Shown here one piece after another: positions 46,401 to 59,500 of a DNA stretch of 64,000 bases (position 1 is its first letter; each line of letters starts with the position of its first letter). Source of the stretch: Colius striatus (Eukaryota > Chordata > Aves > Coliiformes > Coliidae); NCBI RefSeq assembly GCF_028858725.1, contig NC_084774.1, positions 5,616,001-5,680,000 of the forward strand. The letters are read 5' to 3'. A program made the position numbers and the translations under genes. A model generated the notes under the pieces. The model did no database searches. It was given only the letters and a program-made list of their open reading frames with translations, and was not told the origin of the DNA.

Positions 46401-49400
46401 TCCTGTCTCCAAGGATATTTAGAAAATAGTTTGTTTTCTGGTCTAAATCTATTTTTTTCCTTGAACACACTGCACAGTACTTTACAAAACCAGCTACCCA
46501 GGTGCAAGGTTAATTTTAGATTCAGTGCACCTAATAGATTTTTCTTCCTCATTGCATTCCCAAGTCAACACAGAGCAATCTGCAAGGTATAAACATAGCA
46601 ACAGTTTAGATTGAAAGTGGAGATTGTTGGCTTAAAATGTTAATCGCTCAGTTGCAACTGGGCAAAGAGTAGGTGGAATTGTCAAGTTCACTCAGTTGCA
46701 TTGTTGACGTAACAAAAAGCTTGTTTTAAAAAGAACCCAACAAAAAGCAAACTAACCAGAAAGATCTGGTTAAGAGTAGCCATGAAGGAATGACTGAGTG
46801 AAAAGACTGGCCATCCTAAAGCAATCTTCTCCTCTTATTTAAGAGAAGAACTAGCTTTAATGGGACTGACTCCTCTGACATCTTCAGTGTAGTCACGACT
46901 TAACAACCTTAACAGCAGAATTACAAGATATTAGACGGTCATGGACTTCATATGGTTCATTTTCTTACTATTTCTTCTACAGATCCTCTGTATGTAGAGC
47001 ACTTGTAGCCCTCAGTGAGAGCCACATGCCTGCATAGTGCTGACTCTCAGTGTTGGTGGCTCACTGTTCGTGGACTAGAACGTGCAGGAGTAGTTCCTAG
47101 ATACTGTCAACACACAGCAAATATACTGCAAACACTCATGCAGCTCTTGGCCCTCTTGAATATCATAATAAAATAAACATGGTTGCTACGCATTTGTTCA
47201 TTCCAGGCTTGAATCACTCCTGTCAGAGGGCTTCTCAAAGGATCTGTAGCTGCCTAGACTACTTCACTGCTTGCTCAACATGCTTCCCTCATTGAAATGC
47301 CTCTCCGGCAGATGAACAAATAAAGAGGTCTCTTCTCAAGCATTTCAAACAGAACAGGAGGTGACAAGTGTAAGCCAAGAAAATGGAATTCCTTTAATAT
47401 CACTTCCAGAAAAACTAAGGTGAGAGAAAGGCAACAAGAACAGAAGAATTAAATTATACAGGGCAGTCCATCCACACAGAAGTACCTAGTTTTTGAACAC
47501 ATTTCCAAAGAAGACCCAGAGCAAACACAAAGGCACACGTGAAAGAGATGGCAATAATCTCAGGAGCAAGTTAAAAGCAACACACCAGGTCCCAGCTTAA
47601 GAGCAATTCAGATCACTAGCATGAAACACAAGCTCTTTCAAAAGAAAGAAGAAAAAAAAAGCAGTGAGAAATTATTTTATCAACTAGTTGCAGTATTTTG
47701 ATAAAGACACTAAGAGAACAAAAATCTGTGGCACAACACACACACATCTTACCAGCTTACAATTTACTTCAAGGTCAAAAACAACCAATGGGTACAAAAG
47801 TGGAAGATTAGAAGAAACAACAAAAAAGGTCCATGCAGGAAAATGTCCCTCCTCATATTGCCTCTAAGTTTCTACTAAGGAAGTTGTTCAAACCTGTGTA
47901 GTTAACTCCGAAGAGAAAGAATCACCTAAAGATCAGCCCACCACAATTCATAACATGATAGATTTTCTTATGCAAAATCATGTAGTAGAATAAAGGCATC
48001 AGGAAACAACAGAGAGTAGTGTTTGAAAAACTAGGGGAAATGCTGAAGCAGTGAGCCCTGTATCTATATAAATTGTAGATGTATTTTGCTTACTGAAAGT
48101 AAATTTAAACCTCAGTCTTTCAAAAATATCAATTTTCATATGAGAACAGCTCTCTATGTGAAATAAGTCCATCATTAAATGAAATATGCATCATCTAGCT
48201 ATTTCTTTCACACAGAATTACACAAGACTGCATTCCCCATCAGAGGCAGACAATTCATCCAGGAGATGCTTTGCAAACACAAACTGCACAACTTTCCTTC
48301 AAATGATCTAAACCAAAAGAAATCTCTACTGCAAATCTTAAAGCCTGGCTTTGTTACTCTTACAATCCCCTAAATTTTGCACACAAACCCCACAGACTAC
48401 TGGGTCCCTCCTCCCCACAACAAGCAGCAAAAGAGCAATACTAAAGTTTACTCTGAACAGACATCCGATATGCCATGAAAACATGAATAGTACTTGGATC
48501 AAATTCCTTAGACCAGACCATAAAAGTAAAGACAGACTAATTATCGAAATACTGCAGCAGAAATGAACAGTAACTTACCTGATACACAATTACTATGTGT
48601 TACTTTCCCTGGCTTAACTAAACCAAAGCAGCTGAAGAGCCAGAATTAAAGAAATCTTAGAAGCAGGTTGCCACTGCTGACGTACATCTTTTGCATATCT
48701 GTTACCATAGGGGATTTTTTCATATACTTAGTAGTTTCACTGAGAGCATCTCCTATCAGAAGTCATGGTGCCTCTAGCTCACTTTATTTCACGTAGCACT
48801 GCTTCCAACCACCACTTACGTTCACATTATGGCATTTTATCAAGGACTTTGCACCCACGGGAAGGTCTGTCTCTATAGCACCAGCAAGAATAGCTAAGAT
48901 GTCACTACTACAATTTGCTAATAAGATTACAGCTTGTTTTCAGTAACACAGCAATCGGTTCATCAAGATCTTCCATTATGCAAGCAGCTCAGGGAGCAGC
49001 GTCATTTAAGGTTGTTTTGAAGAAGCCTGTTCTGCAAGCGATAAGGAGGATGTGCCAGATTACTTCACACAAGCAGAGCTATCTGTACCAGCTCCAGCTT
49101 TCCTCACCCCAGTAATAAGGCATCCCAACTCCTGTTCTAGGGACACCAGGAAAGACAAAATAGGGACCCTTTGTCCAGTGCTGTGGGAAGTGAAGGATTT
49201 GAATCCCCGCCACTTGTAACACACTGCTTGAGCTCAGCACCTTCATTCCTTCATATGCTGGACCCAGACTCCAGAGGTTACCTTCAGCACTGCACAGGGA
49301 GTTTTAAATAAAGCATAGATTAAAAATTGCTTGAGAACAATTGTTCCTATCAATGTTCTGAAGGGCAAAGAACTCCATCACCTCAACATCTGTATCTCCA

Positions 49401-52299
49401 GCCTTCATCTGGAATAGATCTGTCTGCACTCTGTCTAGTAAGGGTCTAAATAAGCAATCTAAGGAATAGCAAAATTTGCCTGTATTTGCAGACCTGCCTG
49501 GAGGTGTCTCACACCAACACTCAGAGCAGAACAAACACTGCATTAATGAACCCACACAGATACAGACAAATTAAAAATATCCAAAGCTACATTTAATTTA
49601 GTCTATTAGCTGGGTGTCTGTCCCATCATGCTAGAGTTTGGCTGCAGAAGACATAAGCCATGCTCTCTGTGAGTGCTCTTTGTGTTTCAGTGTAAGATCA
49701 CTGCAGAGGAACCCGTTGTTCACTTTCTCTGCATTAGCACAGTAAGTCAAACAGGAAAGGGCTTTCATTGACATGAAATCCAGCTGTGAGGAAAGAGTAC
49801 CTGGTCAAAATAAAAGCTTTAGGAGTATAGTGATCTTTAATGCAGTTGTGACTAGATAATCCTGATCTACCAGATGATTATATGAGAATTGTTAATTAAA
49901 AGGTGGCATTTTCATCCCTATTTCCATCCTCCCACACTCTATTGAACCCATGGTCACCTAAACACACAAGCAGTTTTGTCCATCAGCAGCCACAAAGGTC
50001 CAGCCTGACATTCAAGTTTCGTCTATTGACACGACACCAATTGTCAAAATCCACAGACCAGTGAGCACAGGGCTGCAAACCCCACAGACCAGTTAGCACT
50101 GGCTACAGATGGGAGCTCCCATGTGCCTGCTCTTACCCACTACCGTCTTCTCAGTACAGGAGCTGCCCTGGGCTCCCTCCGGCTTCCACGAGGCTGAGCC
50201 ACAGCCACAAAGTAGCTGGCATGGCATTATTGCCCTTTAGTGACTTGGCTATCACAGCCCTGGAGCACATACTGCCAGAGATTTTTGCCAAGGCCAGAAT
50301 GAGTCCACACCTTCGAGTTACTACATGCATCCTGAAAACACGCTACCATTACATCAGACAAGACACTTTCTTTCCATCCCTGCTGTGACTTTAGATAAGA
50401 TGTTAAACCTCTGCACACCTCAGCTGCCCAACTTAGGGACAAAGCAGGTAAGAGTCCAGATGGCTTTCAGAGGAAGGACTGCTAGTGTGTTTGAATGCTT
50501 TACAAAAAAGCTCTGCATTTATTTTTTGTGTGATTACTCATGAGTGCAAAGGTTTTTTACAAAAGCAGGTTCACACATGCTAAATATTTGTCCTACAAGT
50601 TCTTCAATGTTGAACTTAGAATAAATTGGAATGATGGAGCTCACTCTCATTTCTTGTTTAGCCCATTCTATCACCTGTACCTACATCACAGCAGATAAGT
50701 AATTTTAAGTTGTTCTTCAGACATATAGGAACAGCCAAGATATTTTGAAGATGTCACAAGAGTAACCTGTTGATTAGTACAAAGTAAGGAGGGACTGAGG
50801 ATGTGCTGGAGTCCAGCTATGTTTCACACATGAGAGGTTTAGGGATGTGGAAAGATAGGACGAACACTCACAAGCTCCTTGCTTAGATTTTTCAGGCAAG
50901 ACTCACTACACATTAAGATGAAATGCCTGCCTGCTACATTGCCAGGAAAAGCCTCCCATTCACTGAGACTTACAACTAATAACTGGAGTGCTGCCTGCAA
51001 TTCCAGATCCACTGACTCCAGCCACGAGTCACCTCAGCTACTACGAGCTTTAAAATGCTGAGAGGAGGAGCACAGGGAGAGAGCTTTTCTCAGCAGTGCT
51101 TTGGAGGCACAACACCACCACTGCCAGGTGAGCTGGTAGGTGTCTTAATGGGAAACAACGAGCATGCCACTGTTGCTGCTGCAAAAATAAACAGTCATTA
51201 AAGTCAATTAATTAGAAGATTAGGATGGCTGGTGTATCACCACCTTATTGTATAGGCATATTTTAAGTCAATCCTAGCAGACACATTTAGTTACACATTT
51301 ACATATGGGATATGTTTCACTCACTGATGAGTCCTGAATGAGAATCACCACCTGCTAGGAGTTAAATGGTTTGGTCAAAGCACATTCAAGGTTCCTGCTG
51401 TACCACCTCTTCAGACCTGACAACAGAGACCTTCTAGCACCAGAACAGACACTGGAACTCAACTAGCTTGTCAAAAAACGTAAGTTTTTACTGAGTAATT
51501 CAATTTTTATCAAAGAAACCCTGCAACACCCTAGGAGTTTGACCAGATCTCTTACAAATGGGTGATTTTCAGATAACAAAGTATTATTCCTGTGTTAGTC
51601 TCCCTAAGATTAATGATTGGGGGTGGGGGAGGTGTTATGTCTCAAAATTTGCTTGAGATTTTTTGCTTAAAGGCTTCTTTTTCTGCTTCTACCCACAAGG
51701 TCTAAGCAAACTAGAAAAAATAAGAAATCAGACAGCAATATGAAAAAGTGACCTATGGTTAGAAATAAAAAAACACTGGGTCTACACTCACATAAAACCA
51801 ACAGGTTTTCTTACTGCAGGAGGGAGTCCTGAAACTTGGTGCAACTTCTAAGTTGATGCAAATACATGTTAAACAGAGGCTTAAGTCATTTAGTGTCATT
51901 TAAGCACACGAACAGGACAGCATTTATCAAGCAATGTAGTTCAGTTTTCAGTTGCATCCTTTGGCATTGTGCTTTGCAATAGGCAGTTCTTACCTAAGAT
52001 TCTGTGATACCTACATATGGTTCTACAAACCACTGAACAGCCCTCAAATCCCACAAGTTGCCAGGACAGAGTTATCACATGGAAACATGCAACCTGCATT
52101 TTAGCCCCCACAGCCACACATGCAGCCCCTGGGTCTCACTTCCACAGCTTGCTGCATGCATCCCAATTGAGACAGTTAATACCAAGGGAAAAAAGAGGGT
52201 TTTTTTAATAGGTTTCATTTCATAATCAAGGCAGTTAAAGCACAGTTTTAAAGAGCATATTTTAGTCTGCTCATGTCTAAAAATTTACCTTGTTTCCAC
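43475..52299. other. Upstream region or 5' intron of ARHGAP40; no exon confirmed
   Basis: The exon at 43272-43474 begins at an acceptor, so this stretch is probably intronic. No repeat or protein-coding exon was recognised. A full-consensus donor CAG|GTAAGT on the minus strand ends a possible exon at 48579; others (TTAG|GTAAGA near 51990) are weaker. The region is AT-rich, without CpG clusters. Confidence 0.4.
50051..50099. repeat. Two-copy tandem repeat, 31-bp period
   Basis: CCACAGACCAGTGAGCAC at 50051-50068 recurs as CCACAGACCAGTTAGCAC at 50082-50099 with one mismatch. Confidence 0.8.
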
Positions 52300-52800
52300 C
52301 TATCCTGCCTCAGGTATTGCCTTGCCTTTCCACCCTGCCTTTGGGAGAAAGGAGAGCAGTGGTTGCCCCGTAGCCCGCGCTCTGTACCTGCTGAGCCGTG
52401 TGCACTTGGCTGGCTGGGCAGCTGCCAGCACCACCTGGGGCCTGGGGATCCCATTCCTGGGCACCCTGGAGCCGCACGTGCCACGCTTGTCCATGTCCAG
52501 CTGAGGAGAGTGGCAGTCAGTCCATCTGTGCCTCCCCGCTGTTGAGTCAAGGAGTGGCTGCTGAGCCTTGTGGCTGGCAACCAAGAGCAGCTCCTCATCA
52601 CCAAGGTGCCCATTGGGTGGCCATGGGCATCCTCCCCTCCCCTCCCTGCATCCACCTGCCTGGGCGGACCGAGCAGAGGTGACGGTAAATCCACCTGCGC
52701 CTTCAAGGCAGCAGCGCCCGAGACTGAGCCACCCACGCCTGGGACGCAGACTGAAGGACACAGCCCACAGTCAACATCCAGCACGCAGAGCAAGCAGAGC
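52300..52800. promoter_or_regulatory. GC-rich island, possible ARHGAP40 promoter/first exon
   Basis: This is the only clearly GC-rich stretch in the window. CpGs cluster near 52370-52400, 52470-52490 and 52670-52750. Open frames run on both strands across it, as expected of stop-poor GC-rich DNA. Its place upstream of the first recognised exon of a minus-strand gene fits a promoter. No TATA box or transcript evidence is visible. Confidence 0.35.
52388..52500 (-). other. ARHGAP40: Candidate upstream ARHGAP40 exon
   Basis: A possible acceptor (CACTCTCCTCAG|CTGGAC) at 52500 and donor (GCAG|GTACAG) after 52388 bracket an ATG at 52494 reading MDKRGTCGSRVPRNGIPRPQ and onward. The exon leaves two bases (AG), which would join the T at 43474 to make Ser and run in frame into [12 protein letters not shown]. 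The phase fit has a one-in-three chance and the donor is weak at +4 and +5. I know no family member with this N-terminus. Confidence 0.2.
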
Positions 52801-54416
52801 CTGGGCTAAAGCTAAGGCTTGCTAAACATTAACTCAAGGCTTAGTCCCATGAAAAAGTAACTCCCACGAGCAGCACTGGGAGGGAGTCGTCAAACAGCAT
52901 ACTTCTCAAAATTGTACTTCTCTGAAGTAAGAGAACACCAAAAAAAGCACAAAATATCTTCCTGGTGACTCGGGAGGGGCAGCAGAAAACATAGGTGCTT
53001 GTTAAAACAGCAAATTCAGCACTGCCTGACACAGCTGAGCGGTGATTAAATCCCATCTGGATGTAAGAAACTGGTGTAGAAAGAGCAGCATAAACCCATA
53101 ACACCCATAGAGGATATTTTGTGAAATCCAGACCCTTATTTAAAGGCTCATCAACAAGAAACACACGAGCAAAAAAAGGGTTAAAGCACATTCCTCGGAG
53201 CCACCATAACAGGTTTTGTTCCTTCCTTGTTATTCTCTCCACCAAACCTCCTTTCACACTGTTTCTGTCACTTCCTTTTCCTCTAACATCGACTACTCAA
53301 AATCCTGAAGTTAAAGGGACAAACAAGTCATTTATTTAAAAGTTTCCTTAAGCAAGACACACGAAGGCTCTCCAGCACAGCTAATAACCCTGCACTTCGT
53401 TTCCAATATTCCCAGTAAGACTGGATCTGTCCCAGCCTGCTCTGCCTGGGCAACAGCTTAAAGGGCATCAGCAGCTATTTCAGAGACTACTCTTCATAAA
53501 AGTATGCAGAGAGGCCATCTCAGTTTTGTTCCTTACTCATAAATACAGGTATTTTTCCAGCTGTTCCTTTAGTGCAGGCACTTTCACCTCACCTTACAAA
53601 CACGCAGCGGATTTCTGCCGAAGGAATGCTGCCCGACTGCCCAAACTCCTGCCCGACCCCCCTTCACACCTTCTGTAGGGCAGGATTAGCCCAGGCTCTG
53701 TTCCAAGCCTACCTGTTGGCAGAGCCCTGCCTGCATGCAAAAGGGATCCCTGATTAACACTCTCCACACTATGTTAAATGACATCAATTTTCCACAGTTT
53801 AGGCACAAGCCCAGCTTGTAGCCTTTGGCTAAACCCTGCCAGAGCTTCAGCCTCCTGGGGTAGGCAGAGGGAGAATAATTTGGTTCAGACTCTTGCAACT
53901 CCCCATACTAAGCATGCAAAAATATTAATAGGATTTCCCCTCCACATATTTCCTTACCCCAACGTCTTGCAAATTTTTATTCCTCCCTCCACATTTTAGA
54001 CCCTGTGAAGCAAACCAAGAGGACAGTGAGAAGGAACCACCCTGCTGAGGGCAGGTCTTTCTCCAGGTAGCTCAACATGCCTCTGGGAAAGCGCCTGGGT
54101 GCAGCTAGAGTTAGGGTTGGCTTCCCCTGGCTTGCTCCTCTTCCCAGTAAACCCACAGGCCTCACATATACACTGTGTGTTATATTTCTTATTTAGCCTA
54201 TTCAATACAAGCATTCCTAATGAGAATCAGATGGGATCCAATTAAAACCTCAGGTTATCTATACAGTTCCTCCTCCATCAGCTCCCAAACAAGATACACC
54301 ACAGAACATATCAGCTGGTGAAATTCACAGCCATAACAAAAGCCCATCCATGAGCCAGAGCATTTACAACAGCACCAAATGATACACAGGCTGCATATTA
54401 TCATGCATATTATCAT

Positions 54417-54475
54417 TATGGTTGGAAAAGACCTTTAAGATCATCAAGTCCAACCACTAACCTAACACTGCCAAT
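54417..54475 (-). mobile_element. CR1 LINE 3' tail fragment
   Basis: The plus strand reads TATGGTTGGAAAAGACC then AAGATCATCAAGTCCAACCA, the reversed 3' end of the CR1 group also present at 37.8 and 41.6 kb. It is cut at 54475, where a second CR1 begins. Confidence 0.88.
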
Positions 54476-54695
54476 CATAGAATGGTTTGGGTTGGTAGGG
54501 ACCTTAAAGATCTAGTTCCAATCCCCCTGCCATGGATAGGAACACTTTCACTAGACTAGGTTGCTCAATGCCCCATCCAACCTGGCCTTGAACATTGTCA
54601 GGATTGAGGCACCCACAATCTCTCTGGGCAACCTCATTCCAGTGCCTCATCTGTCTCATAGTGAAGAGATTCTTCCTAATATCTGATTTATAAAA
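54476..54695 (-). mobile_element. CR1 LINE 3' end, abutting another CR1
   Basis: The plus strand starts ATCATAGAATGGTTTGGG and continues GGTAGGGACCTTAAAGATC, a reversed CR1 tail with its octamer remnant. Further on it matches the ORF2 end; minus-strand reading gives DIRKNLFTMRQMRHWNEVAQ. It is a different CR1 group from the neighbour at 54417-54475. The two lie head to tail with no gap. Confidence 0.88.
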
Positions 54696-55340
54696 ATTCA
54701 TGCAATAGTAAAGCCCTTAGTAACATGCAAAATGGAAATCAAAACAATTCTGATGCTTCTATTCAGGTACATAGATAACAGTTGCTGCAGAGCTACACTG
54801 GACAGAAGCATGTGACCACATAAACTGCCCAGGGTTTGAGACACAGGAGGGTAAAGCACAGAAGGATGACAACGAAAACATCTGAGAGATGCAGCTGCTT
54901 TAAGCTTCGCTGTTTTTTAAAGGCTCAGCAAAGTGTTTTTTCTCCTCAGAGAGGACTCAACTTTTCCAAAAGGCTTCCCACCAAATGCACTTTGCCCTGA
55001 AACAAATGGCTGGGTTTCAGGGCATTCCTTCTCCTGGATGAAAAAGCATATCTAAGCTTCCAGCACTGCAAGTAGATGGGCACAACAGCCCATGACTACA
55101 TTTCTTTTATCCCTCAACTATGTTCCTCTTTATATTTCTTTCAATGGCTTCAGCCAGCTGCTTGCCCTTTTTGATCAGCAGATTTTCAGACAGACAGGCT
55201 GCTAGACACTGGTACAAGCAAGCTTCATCATCACAGGTTTCTAACACAGCAGCAATAATTCAGGGAGGCTTGTTGCACAATGGAGGAGAATTTAAAGTAT
55301 CCATAATGAAACAGAATTCTTTAATAGTACATTCAGCTTT

Positions 55341-55378
55341 GATTACTCACATAAAGTATGATTACTCATATAAAGTAC
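55341..55378. repeat. Two-copy tandem repeat, 19-bp period
   Basis: GATTACTCACATAAAGTAT is followed directly by GATTACTCATATAAAGTAC; two mismatches. Confidence 0.85.
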
Positions 55379-56509
55379 ACAAGCTTCACTGAAAATTTAA
55401 GATCTCTGTGCATAATAACAGCTGCACCTACAGCCTTTCACATATTCACTCCTGTCTGGACTTTCATTATTCACAGAATTTGAGACAAATATTCAGCAAG
55501 TTTATTTCCTAGCTTGTAAGAAAGGAGGTGGAGGAACAGGACACGAGGCTGGCTGAGTCTGCATTTTCGGACAGAGCAAATCAGAATAATATTCCAACTC
55601 CAGTTTCAAGCTCTCCAGCATGTTTCATGCTCCAGGACAGTCTTCCTGGCGTCATTAGAGATGAGCCAAGATCACTAGGACGAGATCACCTTGATCACAG
55701 GAGCTGAATCTTTCTCAATTATGGAGACAAAAAGACATAGTGATGTGCTCAGCAGCCAATTAGTCCAAATGAATCACCGGTACCGACACAGTGCTGTTAT
55801 CGTCACAGCTTTAGCGCACCAGTTATTTCTGAAGGTATCTACATGTCCTGCCAAACTGACATGACTTGGCTTGCTCAGTGAGCCTGACTTTTTTCAGGAC
55901 CAAAAAGGAGGAGGAAAAACATCAAACATGCTTTTGGATAATCAGGAATTTCAGCAAATCGCATTCAGGCTGAAAACCTAAAGATGGTCATCTGCCAGAC
56001 TGCAGGGACTCCACCAGCCTGGGAGACCTGCATCTGAACACAGCCTGACAGAGCTCAGCATCAGTGCCTTCAGATCCACTCAAAGACAATGTTCATGAGC
56101 TGCACTACAGGATCTTACAGCAGCGATGCATGTCTCAAGTATCCCCAAAGTAATTTGTTACTATGAAAATCAAATGGAAGGGAATGACACTTAAATGTGG
56201 AGTGGAAAAAAATGAACGTAGCTGAAATGCCCAACACACAATTCTTTTTTCTCCAGCAGGTTTATTTATACAGAGTACATAATATTAGGAAAGCCTCCTC
56301 CACCCCATCACATACCAAGAAAGTTCTCAAGTAGTGTTGCCTATCCATCACGTGGACCCATTAAGATTAAGAGATTATTACAGTTTCTGGAGTCATCGAG
56401 GCAGTTGGATTATCCAAGCCTCAGCTTGTTCCCAGTCTGCCAGGGAGGCAGCACCCAGGCTGTGGCCTGGGGCAAAGCACAAAGTTGCAGTCACACCTGG
56501 GTAACAGGC

Positions 56510-56541
56510 AGCAGCTCCCACAGCCAGCAGCTCCCACAGCC
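56510..56541. repeat. Two-copy tandem repeat, 16-bp period
   Basis: AGCAGCTCCCACAGCC is repeated perfectly back to back and followed by a partial third copy (AGCC). Confidence 0.88.
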
Positions 56542-59500
56542 AGCCCTGCCACACCAGCCAGCTCTGTGCTGCCTCAAGCTGGGAGGTCAAACAAGTATCG
56601 CTCAGCTCCACAACTGTGAAGAAACAGCCACAGCAACACTCAGCCCTTACAAAGTACTTCTGCTCATGACTTTGCTTTATGAGACAAAACCAAATTTTTC
56701 ATCCTACTGAGACAGATACAGGCATGCCCATGGGAGCTTGGGTGCAAGCAGAGGTAAAGCATCACCTTCCCCAGCTGCCCAGCATCACCCCTTCAATCCT
56801 CCCAGCTCTACCCTCACTTAGGGTGGTTCAGACCCAAAGATAAACAGTCAGACCTTGTGTATTGTAGAACTCAACCTGCTTGCAGCCACAAGCTGCACGT
56901 CAGAGTACATAATCTTCTTTACTGCATCCAAGAGTTGTAACAAACATAGGATTAAGACTCTAGGCAGTGGACAAACAGCAACAACAGATGCTTCCTAAAC
57001 TAACAGCCATCTGTGTACAAACTCACATTTAAGAAAAAAGGAAAAATCACTGAGCAAAGAAGGAACTTCTGGTATCTAGTGGGATGTGATGCCAGAGTAG
57101 AGTGGGACTACTGGGAGTCAAAGACAAAGCAGCTTCACCATATTACCATCAGAAGCAGCAGCTCTGAGCAGAGATGACCAAACATGGGCCAGTGATTGGG
57201 CACATGACTGCCTCCAACTGCCCATCATGTTTGACAATGTCATGGCTTGGAGGAGTGAAGAGGAGGCAGGGGAAATCATACATTCTTTAGGCACAGATGT
57301 ATATCTAGATAAGTGAACCGCAAAGATGCTTAAACATCATTACTACTGTAAATGTAATTTAAACCACCCAAAACATTTCCACTGCTCAAGGAAGAGCTGT
57401 AACAATAGGAGGAAGCACAAAGACACAGCAGCTATTCTTAATACTCAAAAACACTTATTCTGATGAATAACCAAGACTTACTAATTTAAATTGAACATGT
57501 TTCTACCTCCTGGGTATTTTCAAACTGTATAAAATTAGAAGTCTTAGTGGGTTTCCAAGGATGATCTTGTTCACCTCCCTTTTCAAACACATGCCTGACA
57601 CCTACCAGGTTGCTGTGCCCAGTATCGTTCTTGCTGGACAGTAAAGGAAGAAAGGAGTGACAGGCATGAGATTTATAACCAGGAAGCTGATTGTTCACTT
57701 CCTTCAAACACAGGGATCTATTATCACTGTGATGAGCTACACATCTCTTGTACAGTGTGATAGAGGAGAAGCAGATGGGATGAGGGTCAGTAAGCAGTTC
57801 CCTCTACAGCTGCAATGACTAACCACCCACTCATGCCAGCACAGATGGGTCAGTTAAGCTCACATAGGACTGGAGTCCATGCTTGTTGCAGCAACACCTT
57901 GTAACTCCTTCATTTTCATAGAAAATAAATATGCAAAAGTTCAAATTTCCAAGCTGACATCCCAGCCTGTTCTGCAAACCTCATTTGAATTTTGGCAAGT
58001 TGGAGTTTGCTTCCTTATGGGAAATGGATGGGACAGGAGGCGTACAAATAGGAAGACCATCAGAAATGGATTATCTTACTCTGCTGTCCCAGTTCTCAGC
58101 CCAAAGACATGATAGATCCACTTGTCATCTTGTTTATTTCCTGCACTCTAATCACAAGCAGCGGGATGGGCTCCACAGGCTGAGTTCCCCATGAGTCAGT
58201 GCATCTTCAGGCATCCCACAGGAGCTACTGCCCAAAGAATGCCAAACATCCTCTCCTGAAAGAAGTCATGCACATGGCATGGCCCCACAATCAGCACCGA
58301 GCAATTGGTTCAGAGCTACCAAGGTTATGAGACAGCTAAGCAATAGCTACTGATAGCTTGACTCAGATAAGCCAGAGTTTTAGCAAGGATGGAAAGACAA
58401 AAGAAGTAGGAGTGATCTGATCATAGCCACACAACTAAGCTATTCATTAAAAGCAAAACACACAACAACCAGCATGTAGACTAAGTACAACTGCAGTTTT
58501 CAAAGCAATGTCTTAGTTGACAAATTTTAGTATGTTCCAGTTTTTAAAAACTCCCCAGAAGTTTTTATATTGGGCCAGACTAGCTGAAACTACTCCAGAA
58601 GTTAGGCTGGAACTCTCTCTGTGTTACTGAAGCTTGCCTTGTTGAATGAGTCCAATAAAAAATAAACCCACTTACCTAAATACTTCAAATTCAGGATTCA
58701 GAGAAAAGTACTTAACAAATAGGTCCCCACACATGTGGATACAGGGCATTTACTTGGGAATGAAATGACACTGTACTCATTTGCTGGTAGGACACCCATC
58801 AGCCTCTGAACAATACTCCCCTCTCAAAAGGAGCAGCATTTTTACAGATCCAAACCAGTCAGTCAATTACTTCTGAAATAAAAGGAATATTTAGTACAGC
58901 CTACTAGTAGTTCTTACTGAGCAGACAGGCAATAGTACATGCCAATTATTCTACTCATAAGCAACAGTACTTTTACTTGAAAGTGCCATCATTTATTTTA
59001 AAAGGCTTCTGTTCTACTTTGTCATCTCTTTAGCAGTAACAGGTCCATCAGGAGGAATCCAAACTTCTCTGCATGTGGAGAGATTACAAGTGGCCCATAA
59101 TTTATATTTACAGACAGTCTCGTTTGTCCTCTAGATGAGAGATTGGACAGAAATAGAACTGCTTTATTAAAGGCTCAGAAGTTTCAAAAAACCCCATCAT
59201 CTGTCAGTGTTTTTGCTGTGCTGGCACCCTGCTCTGAAGTCACCACACAAAGCTTGCTTGTACTGGTTTCATCTATAAACGATGAAACAGCTGGAACAAA
59301 ACTGCATGAGATGCTGAACTGATTGCACAATACAGCTTTTACAGAGCTATTAGTAGGCAAGAATTTGTTAACTCATTAGGAGAGGGCTTGTTTTTTCCAA
59401 AACATTCATGACAGCTTAATTACACAAGTCTTCATGAAAACAAGGATCAGAAGATTTCAGGTATGATATAGAACTTAAGGGACAACAAAGTGATAGAAAA

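Noticed and set aside
52248..52825. Overlapping long open frames on both strands (up to 181 codons)
   Set aside because: Open frames occur on both strands because the DNA is GC-rich and stop-poor; most start at non-ATG codons and none resembles a protein. Only the one phase-compatible segment was kept, as a weak candidate.
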